NCBI GenBank assembly: GCA_934668515.1
Contig: CAKUNS010000005.1
Location: 1-64,000, forward strand
DNA length: 64,000 bases
Origin: an uncultured Eggerthellaceae bacterium
GTDB taxonomy: Bacteria > Actinomycetota > Coriobacteriia > Coriobacteriales > Eggerthellaceae
Reading direction: 5' to 3'
Part shown: positions 25,378 through 33,578 of the stretch, piece after piece
How positions within the stretch are numbered: position 1 is the first letter of the stretch
Layout: each line of letters opens with the position of its first letter
The notes under the pieces: generated by a model
Seen by the model: only the letters and a program-made list of their open reading frames with translations
Told to the model about the DNA's origin: nothing
The model's database searches: none
Made by a program: the position numbers and the translations under genes

Positions 25378-26073
25378 TTAAGAAAGCGCCTTCTTCCTTG
25401 CCTCTTCGGCAACGCCTCTGATGCCCTCCACGGCTTCCTTCAAGTTGTCGGCACCGAACACAGCGCTGCCGCATACCAAAACGTCCGCACCCTTGGCCGC
25501 AACCAAGTCGGCGGTCTTCAAGCCGATGCCGCCATCAACCTGAATGAGAAGGCTGTCGTTGCCGGCTTCGCGGGCCATCTCAACGACCTGAGCGACCTTG
25601 CCCTCGGAGCCCCCGATATAACTCTGACCAGAGAAACCGGGCTCGACGCTCATGATAAGGACCATCTCCAAATCGGCGATGACGGGCTCTAGAACGGAAA
25701 CGGGCGTTTTCGGCTTAACGGAAACCGCAGCTTTAATACCAGCGTCGTGAATGATGCGAACAGCTTCTTTCATGCCCGCCTCGTCAAGGGGTTCGGCATG
25801 AACCGTGATGGAATCGCACCCCGCACGCGTGAACCAATCAAGCTGCTCGATAGGATTCGAGATCATGAGATGGACATCAAGGGGAAGCTTCGAAATGGTC
25901 TTCAACTGCTTGATGATGGGCACACCCATAGTAAGGTTCGGAACGAAATGACCGTCCATGACATCGACGTGCACGACGTCGGCGCCCGCTTCGGTAATGG
26001 CACGGATGTCGTCGCCAAGGGTAAGGAAGCTGGCAGACAGGATCGACGGAGCGATTTTCACCGGTTCGAACAT
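25378..26073 (-). CDS. rpe: Ribulose-phosphate 3-epimerase
   Basis: A 231-residue TIM-barrel enzyme of the pentose phosphate pathway, interconverting ribulose-5-phosphate and xylulose-5-phosphate. Visible motifs are APSILSASF at the N-terminus, VHVDVMDGHFVPN (about 34-46), DVHLMI and the C-terminal VDGGIGLKTA. AGGAG lies six bases before the ATG. It is divergent from the Ogt-like gene, with only 76 nt between them. Confidence 0.97.
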   Translation of the reverse strand: MFEPVKIAPSILSASFLTLGDDIRAITEAGADVVHVDVMDGHFVPNLTMGVPIIKQLKTISKLPLDVHLMISNPIEQLDWFTRAGCDSITVHAEPLDEAGMKEAVRIIHDAGIKAAVSVKPKTPVSVLEPVIADLEMVLIMSVEPGFSGQSYIGGSEGKVAQVVEMAREAGNDSLLIQVDGGIGLKTADLVAAKGADVLVCGSAVFGADNLKEAVEGIRGVAEEARKKALS

Positions 26074-26149
26074 TGCGGCTCCTAAAACAGATTTGATAGT
26101 ATCGAAGACAGCAACAAAGTATTTTACTTCACCGATGGGGGTTTCGGCT

Positions 26150-26611
26150 ATGCATTGCTTTTACTACCAAACACCCCACGGCCCTGTGACCATCGCCGCC
26201 ACCGAAAAGGGCATCTGCGGGGTGCACTTCGGAAAACAGCAGCTAGATGCCAAGCCATCGCCCACCATGCTCACCAATCAAGCAGCAACGCAGATCCAAG
26301 AATATCTCGCTGGAAAGCGCTTCGCGTTCGATCTTCCGCTAGACCTGAAGGGCACGGCGTTCCAAAAAGCCGTTTGGGAACGCGTGATGAGCATCCCCTA
26401 CGGGTACACGAACACAACGGCCGAGATCGCCCGCGCCATCGGACACGGCAACGCGCATAGGTCGGTAGGCGCCGCAATCGCGAAAAACGAAGCGGCGATC
26501 CTCGTCCCCACGCACCGCGTGGTGTCAGCCACTGGATCAGCGCTTGGCTCGGGCAATCAGGCGAAGATCAACCAGGGTCTTCTGGCCATGGAAAAACGCT
26601 ACATGCCGTAG
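26150..26611 (+). CDS. Ogt-family alkyltransferase homologue lacking catalytic Cys
   Basis: A 153-residue homologue of O6-alkylguanine-DNA alkyltransferase. Start set at ATG 26150 with GGGGG eight bases upstream. Both domains are present: a short N-terminal domain (TPHGPVTIAATEKG) and the DNA-binding domain (FQKAVWERVMSIPYGYTNTTAEIA, RSVGAAIAKN). The active-site motif PCHR reads PTHR, with Thr121 (ACG) in place of the methyl-accepting Cys. It therefore cannot work as a normal suicide methyltransferase and resembles alkyltransferase-like (ATL) proteins, which bind alkylated guanine and recruit nucleotide excision repair. The 3' end overlaps the convergent gpsA by 13 nt. Confidence 0.88.
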   Translation: MHCFYYQTPHGPVTIAATEKGICGVHFGKQQLDAKPSPTMLTNQAATQIQEYLAGKRFAFDLPLDLKGTAFQKAVWERVMSIPYGYTNTTAEIARAIGHGNAHRSVGAAIAKNEAAILVPTHRVVSATGSALGSGNQAKINQGLLAMEKRYMP

Positions 26612-27600
26612 AATTCGGGCTTAAGCGAACGGGAGATCAAGGTCTGAGCCATATCCGATGCGGAAACGCCGTTCCAAACGATGGAATGCACTGCGTCGGC
26701 AATGGGAAGCTCAACCTCGAAACGATCAGCCAAAACGCGCAGCGTTTTGCAAGCCAGTGCGCCTTCGGCGATCATATGCGTCTGCGATTCAAATTCCTCA
26801 ACCGTCTGACCCTTGGCCAATCCCTCGCCAAAACGTCGGTTGCGAGAATGCTGCGAGGTGCACGTGACGATAAGGTCGCCGGCACCAGCCAGGCCCAAGC
26901 ACGTCATGGAATCACCGCCGGCCTTCACAACCAAACGACCCATCTCGGCCAAGCCTCGCGTCATGATCATGGCAGCCGTATTGTCACCGTAACCAAGGCC
27001 GTACGAGACGCCCGTGGCGATAGCGATGACGTTCTTGAATGCGGCACACAGCTCGACACCATTCACATCGGTGGACGTGTAAACGCGGAAGGAGTCGGAA
27101 GCGAAGACGTCACGGAAAAGCTCTGCAGTCTCGGCATTGGGGCTGGCGACGACCGTGGCGGACGGAACGCCGTGGATAACCTCTTCCGCATGCGTGGGGC
27201 CGCACAAAGCCGCAAGGCGATCCTTGTTGCCAAGCTCGTCTTCGAAAACCTCAACAGGCAAAAGACCGGTAACGTCCTCGACGCCCTTCGACAAAATGAC
27301 AATGGGGAAATCTTCGCTGATCATCTCACGCATTGCACGGGCGGTTCCGCGCATCAGCTTGGAAGGCGTGACGATGACGGCGGCATGAGCGCGGTTGAGG
27401 GCGTCATGAAGCGACGTGGTTGCCACAACGTCGTTATGAAGCGGCCAGTCGCTGAGATAATCGGGGTTTTTGTGCTCGGTGTTGATAGCACGCGCCACCT
27501 CGCCGCGACGAGCCCAAAGGCTAACGTTGTTGCCATTCGTGGCAATGAGGTTCGCAACGGCCGTGCCCCACGAACCGGCGCCGATAACAGCGATCTTCAT
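26599..27600 (-). CDS. gpsA: NAD(P)H-dependent glycerol-3-phosphate dehydrogenase
   Basis: GpsA reduces dihydroxyacetone phosphate to sn-glycerol-3-phosphate, the backbone for PlsY. The 333-residue product has GAGSWGTAVANL (7-18), ILSKGVE, the catalytic lysine in CAAFKNVIAIATG (about 190) and GLAGAGDLIVTC (about 254-265). Its ATG follows the plsY stop without a gap (TAAATG), so plsY-gpsA are coupled, a fitting functional pair. Confidence 0.97.
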   Translation of the reverse strand: MKIAVIGAGSWGTAVANLIATNGNNVSLWARRGEVARAINTEHKNPDYLSDWPLHNDVVATTSLHDALNRAHAAVIVTPSKLMRGTARAMREMISEDFPIVILSKGVEDVTGLLPVEVFEDELGNKDRLAALCGPTHAEEVIHGVPSATVVASPNAETAELFRDVFASDSFRVYTSTDVNGVELCAAFKNVIAIATGVSYGLGYGDNTAAMIMTRGLAEMGRLVVKAGGDSMTCLGLAGAGDLIVTCTSQHSRNRRFGEGLAKGQTVEEFESQTHMIAEGALACKTLRVLADRFEVELPIADAVHSIVWNGVSASDMAQTLISRSLKPEFYGM

Positions 27601-28254
27601 TTACTTACCACCCTTCGAACCGATACGGGACTCAGTGCCCGCGCGCAAGCGCGCGATGTTTCCGCGATGCGCCCAAATGACAATAACCGCCGCGGCAGAG
27701 CAGAGAATCGCCGCGGGGAGATCACCCGAAAACCTAATGAAGGCCAAGACGGGGCACACGGCGGCCGCTGCAAGCGAGCCCGCCGAAACGTACTTGGTCG
27801 TAATGACGACAACCGCGAAAACAGCGATCTCGATAAGTGCGAACTGCCAGCCGAACGTGGCGAACATGCAACCCACGGCAACCGCGACGCCTTTACCGCC
27901 CTTGAACCCAAGCCATGGGCTGAAGATGTGACCGGTAATGCAACCAAAAAAGGCACATGCAGCCAACGTCTGGTACGTGAAGGCGTGAACGCTATCTGCA
28001 GGATCGACGAACAAGGTAAAGAACAACCAGGCAAGAAAGCCCGAGAACAGGCCTTTGCCAAAGTCAAGGACGAACACCGCCCCACCGCCAACCTTGCCCA
28101 TAGTGCGGATGGCGTTCGTGGTTCCGATGTTGCCGCTTCCGTGATCGCGCACGTCAGTGTGATAGAAGGCGCGGGAGATGATCACTCCCCATGGAATCGA
28201 CCCCAAAATGAACGACGCTGCGAACAGAAGCACCAGAACTGCTATCTCATTCAA
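27601..28254 (-). CDS. plsY: Glycerol-3-phosphate acyltransferase PlsY
   Basis: PlsY is a membrane enzyme that transfers acyl groups from acyl-phosphate (made by PlsX) to glycerol-3-phosphate. The 217-residue product has the three family motifs: GSIPWG (18-23), GSGNIGTTN (about 38-46) and GFKGGKGVA (about 101-109), with about five to six membrane segments. It starts with TTG (MNEIAVLV); AAGGA lies over the der stop codon. Confidence 0.96.
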   Translation of the reverse strand: MNEIAVLVLLFAASFILGSIPWGVIISRAFYHTDVRDHGSGNIGTTNAIRTMGKVGGGAVFVLDFGKGLFSGFLAWLFFTLFVDPADSVHAFTYQTLAACAFFGCITGHIFSPWLGFKGGKGVAVAVGCMFATFGWQFALIEIAVFAVVVITTKYVSAGSLAAAAVCPVLAFIRFSGDLPAAILCSAAAVIVIWAHRGNIARLRAGTESRIGSKGGK

Positions 28255-28259
28255 AATGA

Positions 28260-29579
28260 CTAATCCTTCTTCTTGAACTTGAGCTTGATGGGCGTTCCCG
28301 TCAGATCGAAATGGGTGCGCATACGGTTCTCAAGATAGCGCTCGAAGTTCGGCTCGACCAAGTCGGGGCGGTTCACGAAAAGCGTGAACGCCGGCGGGCA
28401 CGTACCGGTCTGCGTCATGTACTTCATACGCAGGATGGCCTTGCCCTTGCTTACGGTATGGCCGAACTCGCGGATATCCTGCAGCCAAACATTCAGCTGA
28501 TTGGTGGGGATGGTCTTGTTGAAGTTAGCGAAAGCCTCGTCGACGGTGTCCCACACCTTAACGACGCTCTTGCCAGTCAGGGCGGATATCGCAATGACGG
28601 GTGCATACTTCACGTGGATGAGCTTTTCCTCTACCTCTTCGCGGACCCTCATCTTCGTTTCAGTGTCAACTGCGTCCCATTTGTTCAAGACGATGACCAT
28701 GGCGCAACCGCGATCGGCGGCGAAACCTGCGACGCGCTGGTCTTGGTCGGTAACGCCCAGCGTGCCATCGATGACAAGCAAGGCGACGTCAGCGCGGTCG
28801 ATAGCGCGCATGGCACGGACGAAGCCGTAGTACTCGACGTCTTCGTTGATCTGGCTTTTCCTGCGCAGACCGGCCGTGTCGACGATGGTGTAGATCTTGC
28901 CGTCGTGCTCGACGGTGGTGTCGATCGCGTCGCGCGTGGTGCCGGCGACGTTCGAGACGATAGAACGCTCATCATTGGTGAGCTTGTTAGTAAGCGAAGA
29001 CTTGCCCGCATTGGGGCGGCCGATGATGGCAACGTTGATGCCCTTGTCGGCGGCTTCATCATCGTCTTTGGGATAGCCCTGTTCACGAAGCGATTCGATA
29101 ACGGCATCCAGCAAGTCGCCGGTGCCGTTGCCGTGAAGGGCGGAAACAGGCCACGGATCGCCCAGACCAAGCTGGTAGAAGTCCCAAACCTCGTGCATCT
29201 TCGCGGGGTTGTCCATCTTGTTAACGGCAACGAAAACAGGCTTCTTGGACCTGCGAAGCGTACGGGCCACCTCTTCGTCGTCAGCGTTGACGCCGGTACG
29301 GCCATCGACGATCAATACGATGGCGTTCGCCTCGTTGGCAGCGGTGAATGCTTGATGGGTAATGGACGCCTGGAAGTCATCGTCATCGCCCATTTCGATG
29401 CCGCCCGTGTCGATCAAGGCGAAACGAAGGCCGTTCCAGACGGTTTCATGATAAGAACGATCGCGCGTGACACCGCGCATCTCGTGAACGATAGCATCGT
29501 CGATTTGGGCGATACGGTTAACGAATGTTGATTTCCCTACGTTGGGGCGACCAACCACAGCAACCAAAGGCAGGCTCAT
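28260..29579 (-). CDS. der: Ribosome assembly GTPase Der
   Basis: Der (EngA) has two tandem GTPase domains and acts in 50S maturation. The 439-residue product shows GRPNVGKST (about 10-18) and GRPNAGKSS (about 184-192), two NKxD motifs (NKMD, NKWD) and a C-terminal KH-like domain. GAGGAG lies eleven bases before the ATG. It is first in a der-plsY-gpsA run. Confidence 0.98.
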   Translation of the reverse strand: MSLPLVAVVGRPNVGKSTFVNRIAQIDDAIVHEMRGVTRDRSYHETVWNGLRFALIDTGGIEMGDDDDFQASITHQAFTAANEANAIVLIVDGRTGVNADDEEVARTLRRSKKPVFVAVNKMDNPAKMHEVWDFYQLGLGDPWPVSALHGNGTGDLLDAVIESLREQGYPKDDDEAADKGINVAIIGRPNAGKSSLTNKLTNDERSIVSNVAGTTRDAIDTTVEHDGKIYTIVDTAGLRRKSQINEDVEYYGFVRAMRAIDRADVALLVIDGTLGVTDQDQRVAGFAADRGCAMVIVLNKWDAVDTETKMRVREEVEEKLIHVKYAPVIAISALTGKSVVKVWDTVDEAFANFNKTIPTNQLNVWLQDIREFGHTVSKGKAILRMKYMTQTGTCPPAFTLFVNRPDLVEPNFERYLENRMRTHFDLTGTPIKLKFKKKD

Positions 29580-29642
29580 ATCGGTCGTCTCCTCTCTTGC
29601 ATATAAACGGACGCATCCCCGCCCTTAATGCCGGGGAAACGC

Positions 29643-31094
29643 CTATGAACTGGCTAATTCGGCGATTTGCCGCAAATAATCTAGCGGTGTACAGGATACC
29701 ACGGCAATAGGCACGCCCGCCGCTTTCACCATATCCTCCAAACGCATGTCATCAAGCATGATGTTATCGTCGTTGAAGACCACTTCTTGGATCGCGTACA
29801 GCACGCGTCGGGTTTCGCCCGCTTCACGATCGGCCTTGACGCGCTTGGCAATGGCCCGCGACACGTCGCCGCCAACCAAAAGCCCCGTGACGTTGACGTT
29901 GCCACCGAAATACTCGTTCTTCACGTAAAAAGGCTCGAACCATCCCGAAAGCGGGCTTCGCGCCACCAGTTGATCGAGGAAATCACGCTGAGCCTCGCCC
30001 GCAACCAGGCGCAAAACCGTATTGGATTCGCGCAGCGCAGACGCGCATTCGACGTCGACGCCAAGGCTCACTGCTTCGTTCCAGTCGTCGATAGTCGAGC
30101 GGATGATGCCGATGCCGTCCTCGAAGAGCTCGAACTCGCCATACGACGCCGTGTCGGGCACCTCGTCGACGATGTCTTCGTGGTAAGCATTGCTATAGAA
30201 CTCGTCAGCCGGGAACACCCATGGCGTGCCGCGCTCGACGAGAGCCCGTTCACGGAAGGGCGCAACGTCGTCAAGCACGCGCTTAGAAGCCTCGGGGTCG
30301 TTGAAGCTATGGTCGAAACGGGTTTGGTACTTCGTGTAGCCCAACGGCACGATGCCAATGTCCAAGATGCCCGGACGCTCGTAAGCCCAGTTGAGGGTCT
30401 CGACAAGATAGTCCCCGTCGTTCGCATCGGGAACAAGGACAATCTGCGCGTGAACTTGAATGCCCGCTTCAAGAAGACGATCGAGCGCATCGATGCCATG
30501 ATCGGCATTGCGGCCGATCAGCTTCCTGCGCACCTCACGATTCGATACCTGAAGCGAAACGTGAAGCGGGGTGATGCGCTGCTCGATAATACGCCGCTCG
30601 TCTTCCGGTGAAAGGTTCGTGAGCGTGACGAAGGTTCCAACCAAAAAGCTGAGGCGATAGTCGTCGTCGCGCAGGGTAAGCGAAGGACGCAAACCTTTGG
30701 GAAGCTGATGCATGAAGCAAAACGTGCAGGCGTTCCTGCACTGCAGCACGTCGTCGAAAACAAGTCCCTCGAAGGTGAAACCCCAGTCCTCCCCTTCCTC
30801 GCGCTCTAAGACGATATCGCCCGCATCTCCATCGGAATCGATGTAGGAAAGCTCGATCTCGTCGCCATCAGAAAGCCAACGCCAGTCAATGACGTCGCGC
30901 AAAGGCTGCCCGTCGACGGCGAGGATCCGACAACCCAGGGTAAAACCGGCATCGTCTGCTGGAGACTCGGGAGCTACCATTTGAACCACAGCCTCGGGAC
31001 GCTTCCTTGCGCGCGCGGCCGTGCGCGCGATATCGCGAGACGGGTAGCTTGGATGCCCGTTTGCCGGCTGACCGTTTTTGATCTCGCCGATCAC
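29643..31094 (-). CDS. PDZ-containing radical SAM protein, DUF512 family
   Basis: A 483-residue protein starting at a GTG that overlaps the ispH stop (GTGA). Residues about 35-95 form a PDZ-like domain (ESPADDAGFTLGCRILAVDG). CRNACTFCFMHQ (about 118-129) is a radical SAM CxxxCxxC cluster site. The C-terminal half is the DUF512 domain. Family members are widespread in anaerobes and Gram-positive bacteria, commonly near der, but their reaction is not established. An oxygen-sensitive modification role is inference. Confidence 0.9.
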   Translation of the reverse strand: MIGEIKNGQPANGHPSYPSRDIARTAARARKRPEAVVQMVAPESPADDAGFTLGCRILAVDGQPLRDVIDWRWLSDGDEIELSYIDSDGDAGDIVLEREEGEDWGFTFEGLVFDDVLQCRNACTFCFMHQLPKGLRPSLTLRDDDYRLSFLVGTFVTLTNLSPEDERRIIEQRITPLHVSLQVSNREVRRKLIGRNADHGIDALDRLLEAGIQVHAQIVLVPDANDGDYLVETLNWAYERPGILDIGIVPLGYTKYQTRFDHSFNDPEASKRVLDDVAPFRERALVERGTPWVFPADEFYSNAYHEDIVDEVPDTASYGEFELFEDGIGIIRSTIDDWNEAVSLGVDVECASALRESNTVLRLVAGEAQRDFLDQLVARSPLSGWFEPFYVKNEYFGGNVNVTGLLVGGDVSRAIAKRVKADREAGETRRVLYAIQEVVFNDDNIMLDDMRLEDMVKAAGVPIAVVSCTPLDYLRQIAELASS

Positions 31095-31930
31095 AGCGTC
31101 TCCAAGTATTCGATGACACGGGAAATCTGAGATTCGGGAGTGGACGCGCCAGCTGTGACTCCGACGGTTTCACATCCCTTGAACCATGAGGGATCAAGCT
31201 CGTCGGGAGATTCGATATGGTATGTGCGCGCGCATGCCGAGCGGCAGATGCTTGCAAGACGCGTGGTGTTCGACGAGTTGCGACCGCCAATGACCACGAC
31301 AGCATCGACCTGAGAAGCGATCTTGATCGCCGCATCCTGACGCTGACTGGTTGCCGTGCAAATGGTGTTCTTAACATCGGGGTTGATGCCGCGCTTGCGA
31401 AGCTCGTCGACCACGGCATCGAGGGCGGCGCGCTCCTGGGTTGTCTGAACGACGATTCCCACTGGATCGTACACATCATCGGGCAGGTCATCGGGCGACG
31501 ACGCCACGATAACACGGGCAGGCGCCTCGGCGGCACGAGCAGTCAGGCCCTCCACCTCGGGGTGACCTTCCTCGCCGACGACCACGACGCAGCCGTGCCT
31601 TTCGGCAAGCTGATATGCCGCTTTTTGCGCAGCGGCAACGAAGGGGCACGTCGCATCGAGGACGTTCTTCACATGAGATTCAACGTCACGCATGACCTGC
31701 GGGGTGACTCCATGGCTTCGGATGATGACCGTGTCGTTCGGATCGGCTTCGGAAACCGAAGCGATCTCATCGACACCCGCCTCGGCAAGCTCACGCACCA
31801 CGATGGGGTTATGGATCAAGGGACCAAGCGTATGGGCACGCGCCGAGGACTTCGATGCCTCAAGGGCAATGTCGAGCGCTCGTTGAACGCCGAAACACGC
31901 CCCAGCATGATCGGCCTTGACTACGTTCAT
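31091..31930 (-). CDS. ispH: 4-hydroxy-3-methylbut-2-enyl diphosphate reductase IspH
   Basis: IspH carries out the last step of the MEP isoprenoid pathway, producing IPP and DMAPP with a 4Fe-4S cluster. The 279-residue form starts at ATG 31930 (MNVVKADHAGACFGV); its AAGGCGG site overlaps the end of plsC. The three cluster cysteines are in GACFGV (12), DATCPFV (about 95) and NTICTATSQRQ (about 190). Histidines in GPLIHN and SHGV match the active site. Confidence 0.97.
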   Translation of the reverse strand: MNVVKADHAGACFGVQRALDIALEASKSSARAHTLGPLIHNPIVVRELAEAGVDEIASVSEADPNDTVIIRSHGVTPQVMRDVESHVKNVLDATCPFVAAAQKAAYQLAERHGCVVVVGEEGHPEVEGLTARAAEAPARVIVASSPDDLPDDVYDPVGIVVQTTQERAALDAVVDELRKRGINPDVKNTICTATSQRQDAAIKIASQVDAVVVIGGRNSSNTTRLASICRSACARTYHIESPDELDPSWFKGCETVGVTAGASTPESQISRVIEYLETL

Positions 31931-31940
31931 ATCGACCGCC

Positions 31941-32891
31941 TTAATTGTCGGAGGGCTGATCGCCCGAAGCGTCCTGCGATGAGCGCGCCTTGCGCTCGGC
32001 AGCACGGGTCTTCTTCTCATCGATCTCTTTCACCAGCTCGACACTGGTGTGATGCGCCACTTTGTGCTCTTCGAAAACTTCGGTGTAGTCCTTGCCATCG
32101 GGGAACAGCGCCTTCATATCGACCTCGCTTGGGGCAACGCGCTGGCTGAGCGCGAAACACTCACGCATGGCGTACCACATACAACCGTCAAGCTTGTCCT
32201 GTTTGGGAAGGAAGTCGAAGTCCGAAACCAAGATAGGATCGCCGAATTCGCAGGTGATTTTAGGGAAACGAATATGCTCGCCCTTGCGCTTCACGTTCTC
32301 GGCGTCGCGAACCGTCATGGGGAGGATAGGCGCATGGCCCATGCGCGCGATGAGAGCCGCACCACCGTGGATTTCGGGGGTTTTCGATCCCTTGCCGCGA
32401 CGCGTGCCCTCGGGCATGATGCAGATGACCTCGTTGTTCTTCAACATGCTGGAAGCGCGCTTGATGGCCGTCCTGTCCGCCGTGTCGCGCTTGATGGGAA
32501 ACACGCCCAAATGGGCAAGTATCCACGCGAAAATGTACGGCTTGCCTTCGAACAAAGTGCTGCGCGCGATCATGCGAGGCCAAAGTTTCGGCCTTACCGA
32601 CAGATAGATGAACACGACGTCCAAGAACGACGTATGATTCGCGATGACGACCACACCCGATTTATCCGCGAAAGCGTCAAGGCTTTCGCGGTTGTCGACA
32701 CGGTAGCGGAACAGGATCTTGAAAACAAAGCCGACGAAGCCGACGATGATATGAGCCACGATATGAGAGACGTGCTTCTCGGGCGACGTGCCGCCGAACG
32801 GCATGTCCCAGCATTTCTCATACGCGGGTCGCTTCGCGCTTTTCTCATCCTGCGCGGGTTTGTCTTGCTGCTTGTCTTGCTGATCGGACAT
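31941..32891 (-). CDS. plsC: 1-acyl-sn-glycerol-3-phosphate acyltransferase
   Basis: A 316-residue PlsC-type acyltransferase making phosphatidic acid from lysophosphatidic acid. It has a hydrophobic segment (about 44-65), the catalytic HX4D motif NHTSFLD (about 85-91) and EGTRRGKG (about 160-167). The N- and C-termini are charged, lysine-rich extensions of about 35 and 40 residues not needed for the fold. It lies 15 nt after cmk. Confidence 0.92.
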   Translation of the reverse strand: MSDQQDKQQDKPAQDEKSAKRPAYEKCWDMPFGGTSPEKHVSHIVAHIIVGFVGFVFKILFRYRVDNRESLDAFADKSGVVVIANHTSFLDVVFIYLSVRPKLWPRMIARSTLFEGKPYIFAWILAHLGVFPIKRDTADRTAIKRASSMLKNNEVICIMPEGTRRGKGSKTPEIHGGAALIARMGHAPILPMTVRDAENVKRKGEHIRFPKITCEFGDPILVSDFDFLPKQDKLDGCMWYAMRECFALSQRVAPSEVDMKALFPDGKDYTEVFEEHKVAHHTSVELVKEIDEKKTRAAERKARSSQDASGDQPSDN

Positions 32892-32906
32892 CGATGCCCC
32901 GACTTC

Positions 32907-33578
32907 CTACAGATGCGCCTTGGCTAGCTGGCAGATCTTCTCGATGACTTCCTCAATGGAAAGATCAGAGGAGTCGAGCATAACGGCATCGTCAGCCGGC
33001 TCAAGCGGCGACGAATCGCGCGACGAGTCGATCTCATCGCGCTTCACGATGTCGGCAAGAACCTCGTCGTAATCGACAGAGCCTATGCCTCGCTCAACGT
33101 TTTGAGCCACACGGCGGCGCGCCCTCTCTTCAGCAGAAGCGAACAGGAACACCTTGACTGCCGCGTCCGGGAAGACAACGGTTCCGATATCGCGGCCTTC
33201 GACCACGTAATTGCCGCTGTTGCCAATACGCTGCTGCTGAGCCACCAGAGCCGCACGAACGAGCGGCTCCTTCGAGACAAGGCTGACGGCGCGATCGATC
33301 TCGGCAGTGCGAATCGCGCGGGTCACGTCGACGCCGCCCATCAAAACACCGCTCGGAGACGGCTCGCCCTGGTCGTAAGTGAACTCGATGTGGTAATTGC
33401 TGGCAACCTGGTCAAGCCCCTGCGAATCGTCGAAGTCAACGCCGTTCTGAATTGCCTGCCAGGCAATAGCGCGATACATGGCGCCGGTGTCAAGGCAGGT
33501 GACACCCAGCCTGCGCGCCACTTCCTTGGAAACGGTCGATTTGCCGGCACCAGCCGGTCCATCAATTGCAACGATCAT
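32907..33578 (-). CDS. cmk: Cytidylate kinase
   Basis: Cmk phosphorylates CMP and dCMP. The 223-residue product has the P-loop GPAGAGKST (6-14), CLDTGAMYRAIA (about 29-40) and the YVVEGRDIGTVVFP block. Its ATG overlaps the aroA stop (ATGA). AAAGGC precedes the start. Confidence 0.97.
   Translation of the reverse strand: MIVAIDGPAGAGKSTVSKEVARRLGVTCLDTGAMYRAIAWQAIQNGVDFDDSQGLDQVASNYHIEFTYDQGEPSPSGVLMGGVDVTRAIRTAEIDRAVSLVSKEPLVRAALVAQQQRIGNSGNYVVEGRDIGTVVFPDAAVKVFLFASAEERARRRVAQNVERGIGSVDYDEVLADIVKRDEIDSSRDSSPLEPADDAVMLDSSDLSIEEVIEKICQLAKAHL

Noticed and set aside
29610..29640. Hairpin CCCCG/CGGGG after the DUF512 spacer as a terminator
   Set aside because: Only 5 bp and no T tract on either strand.
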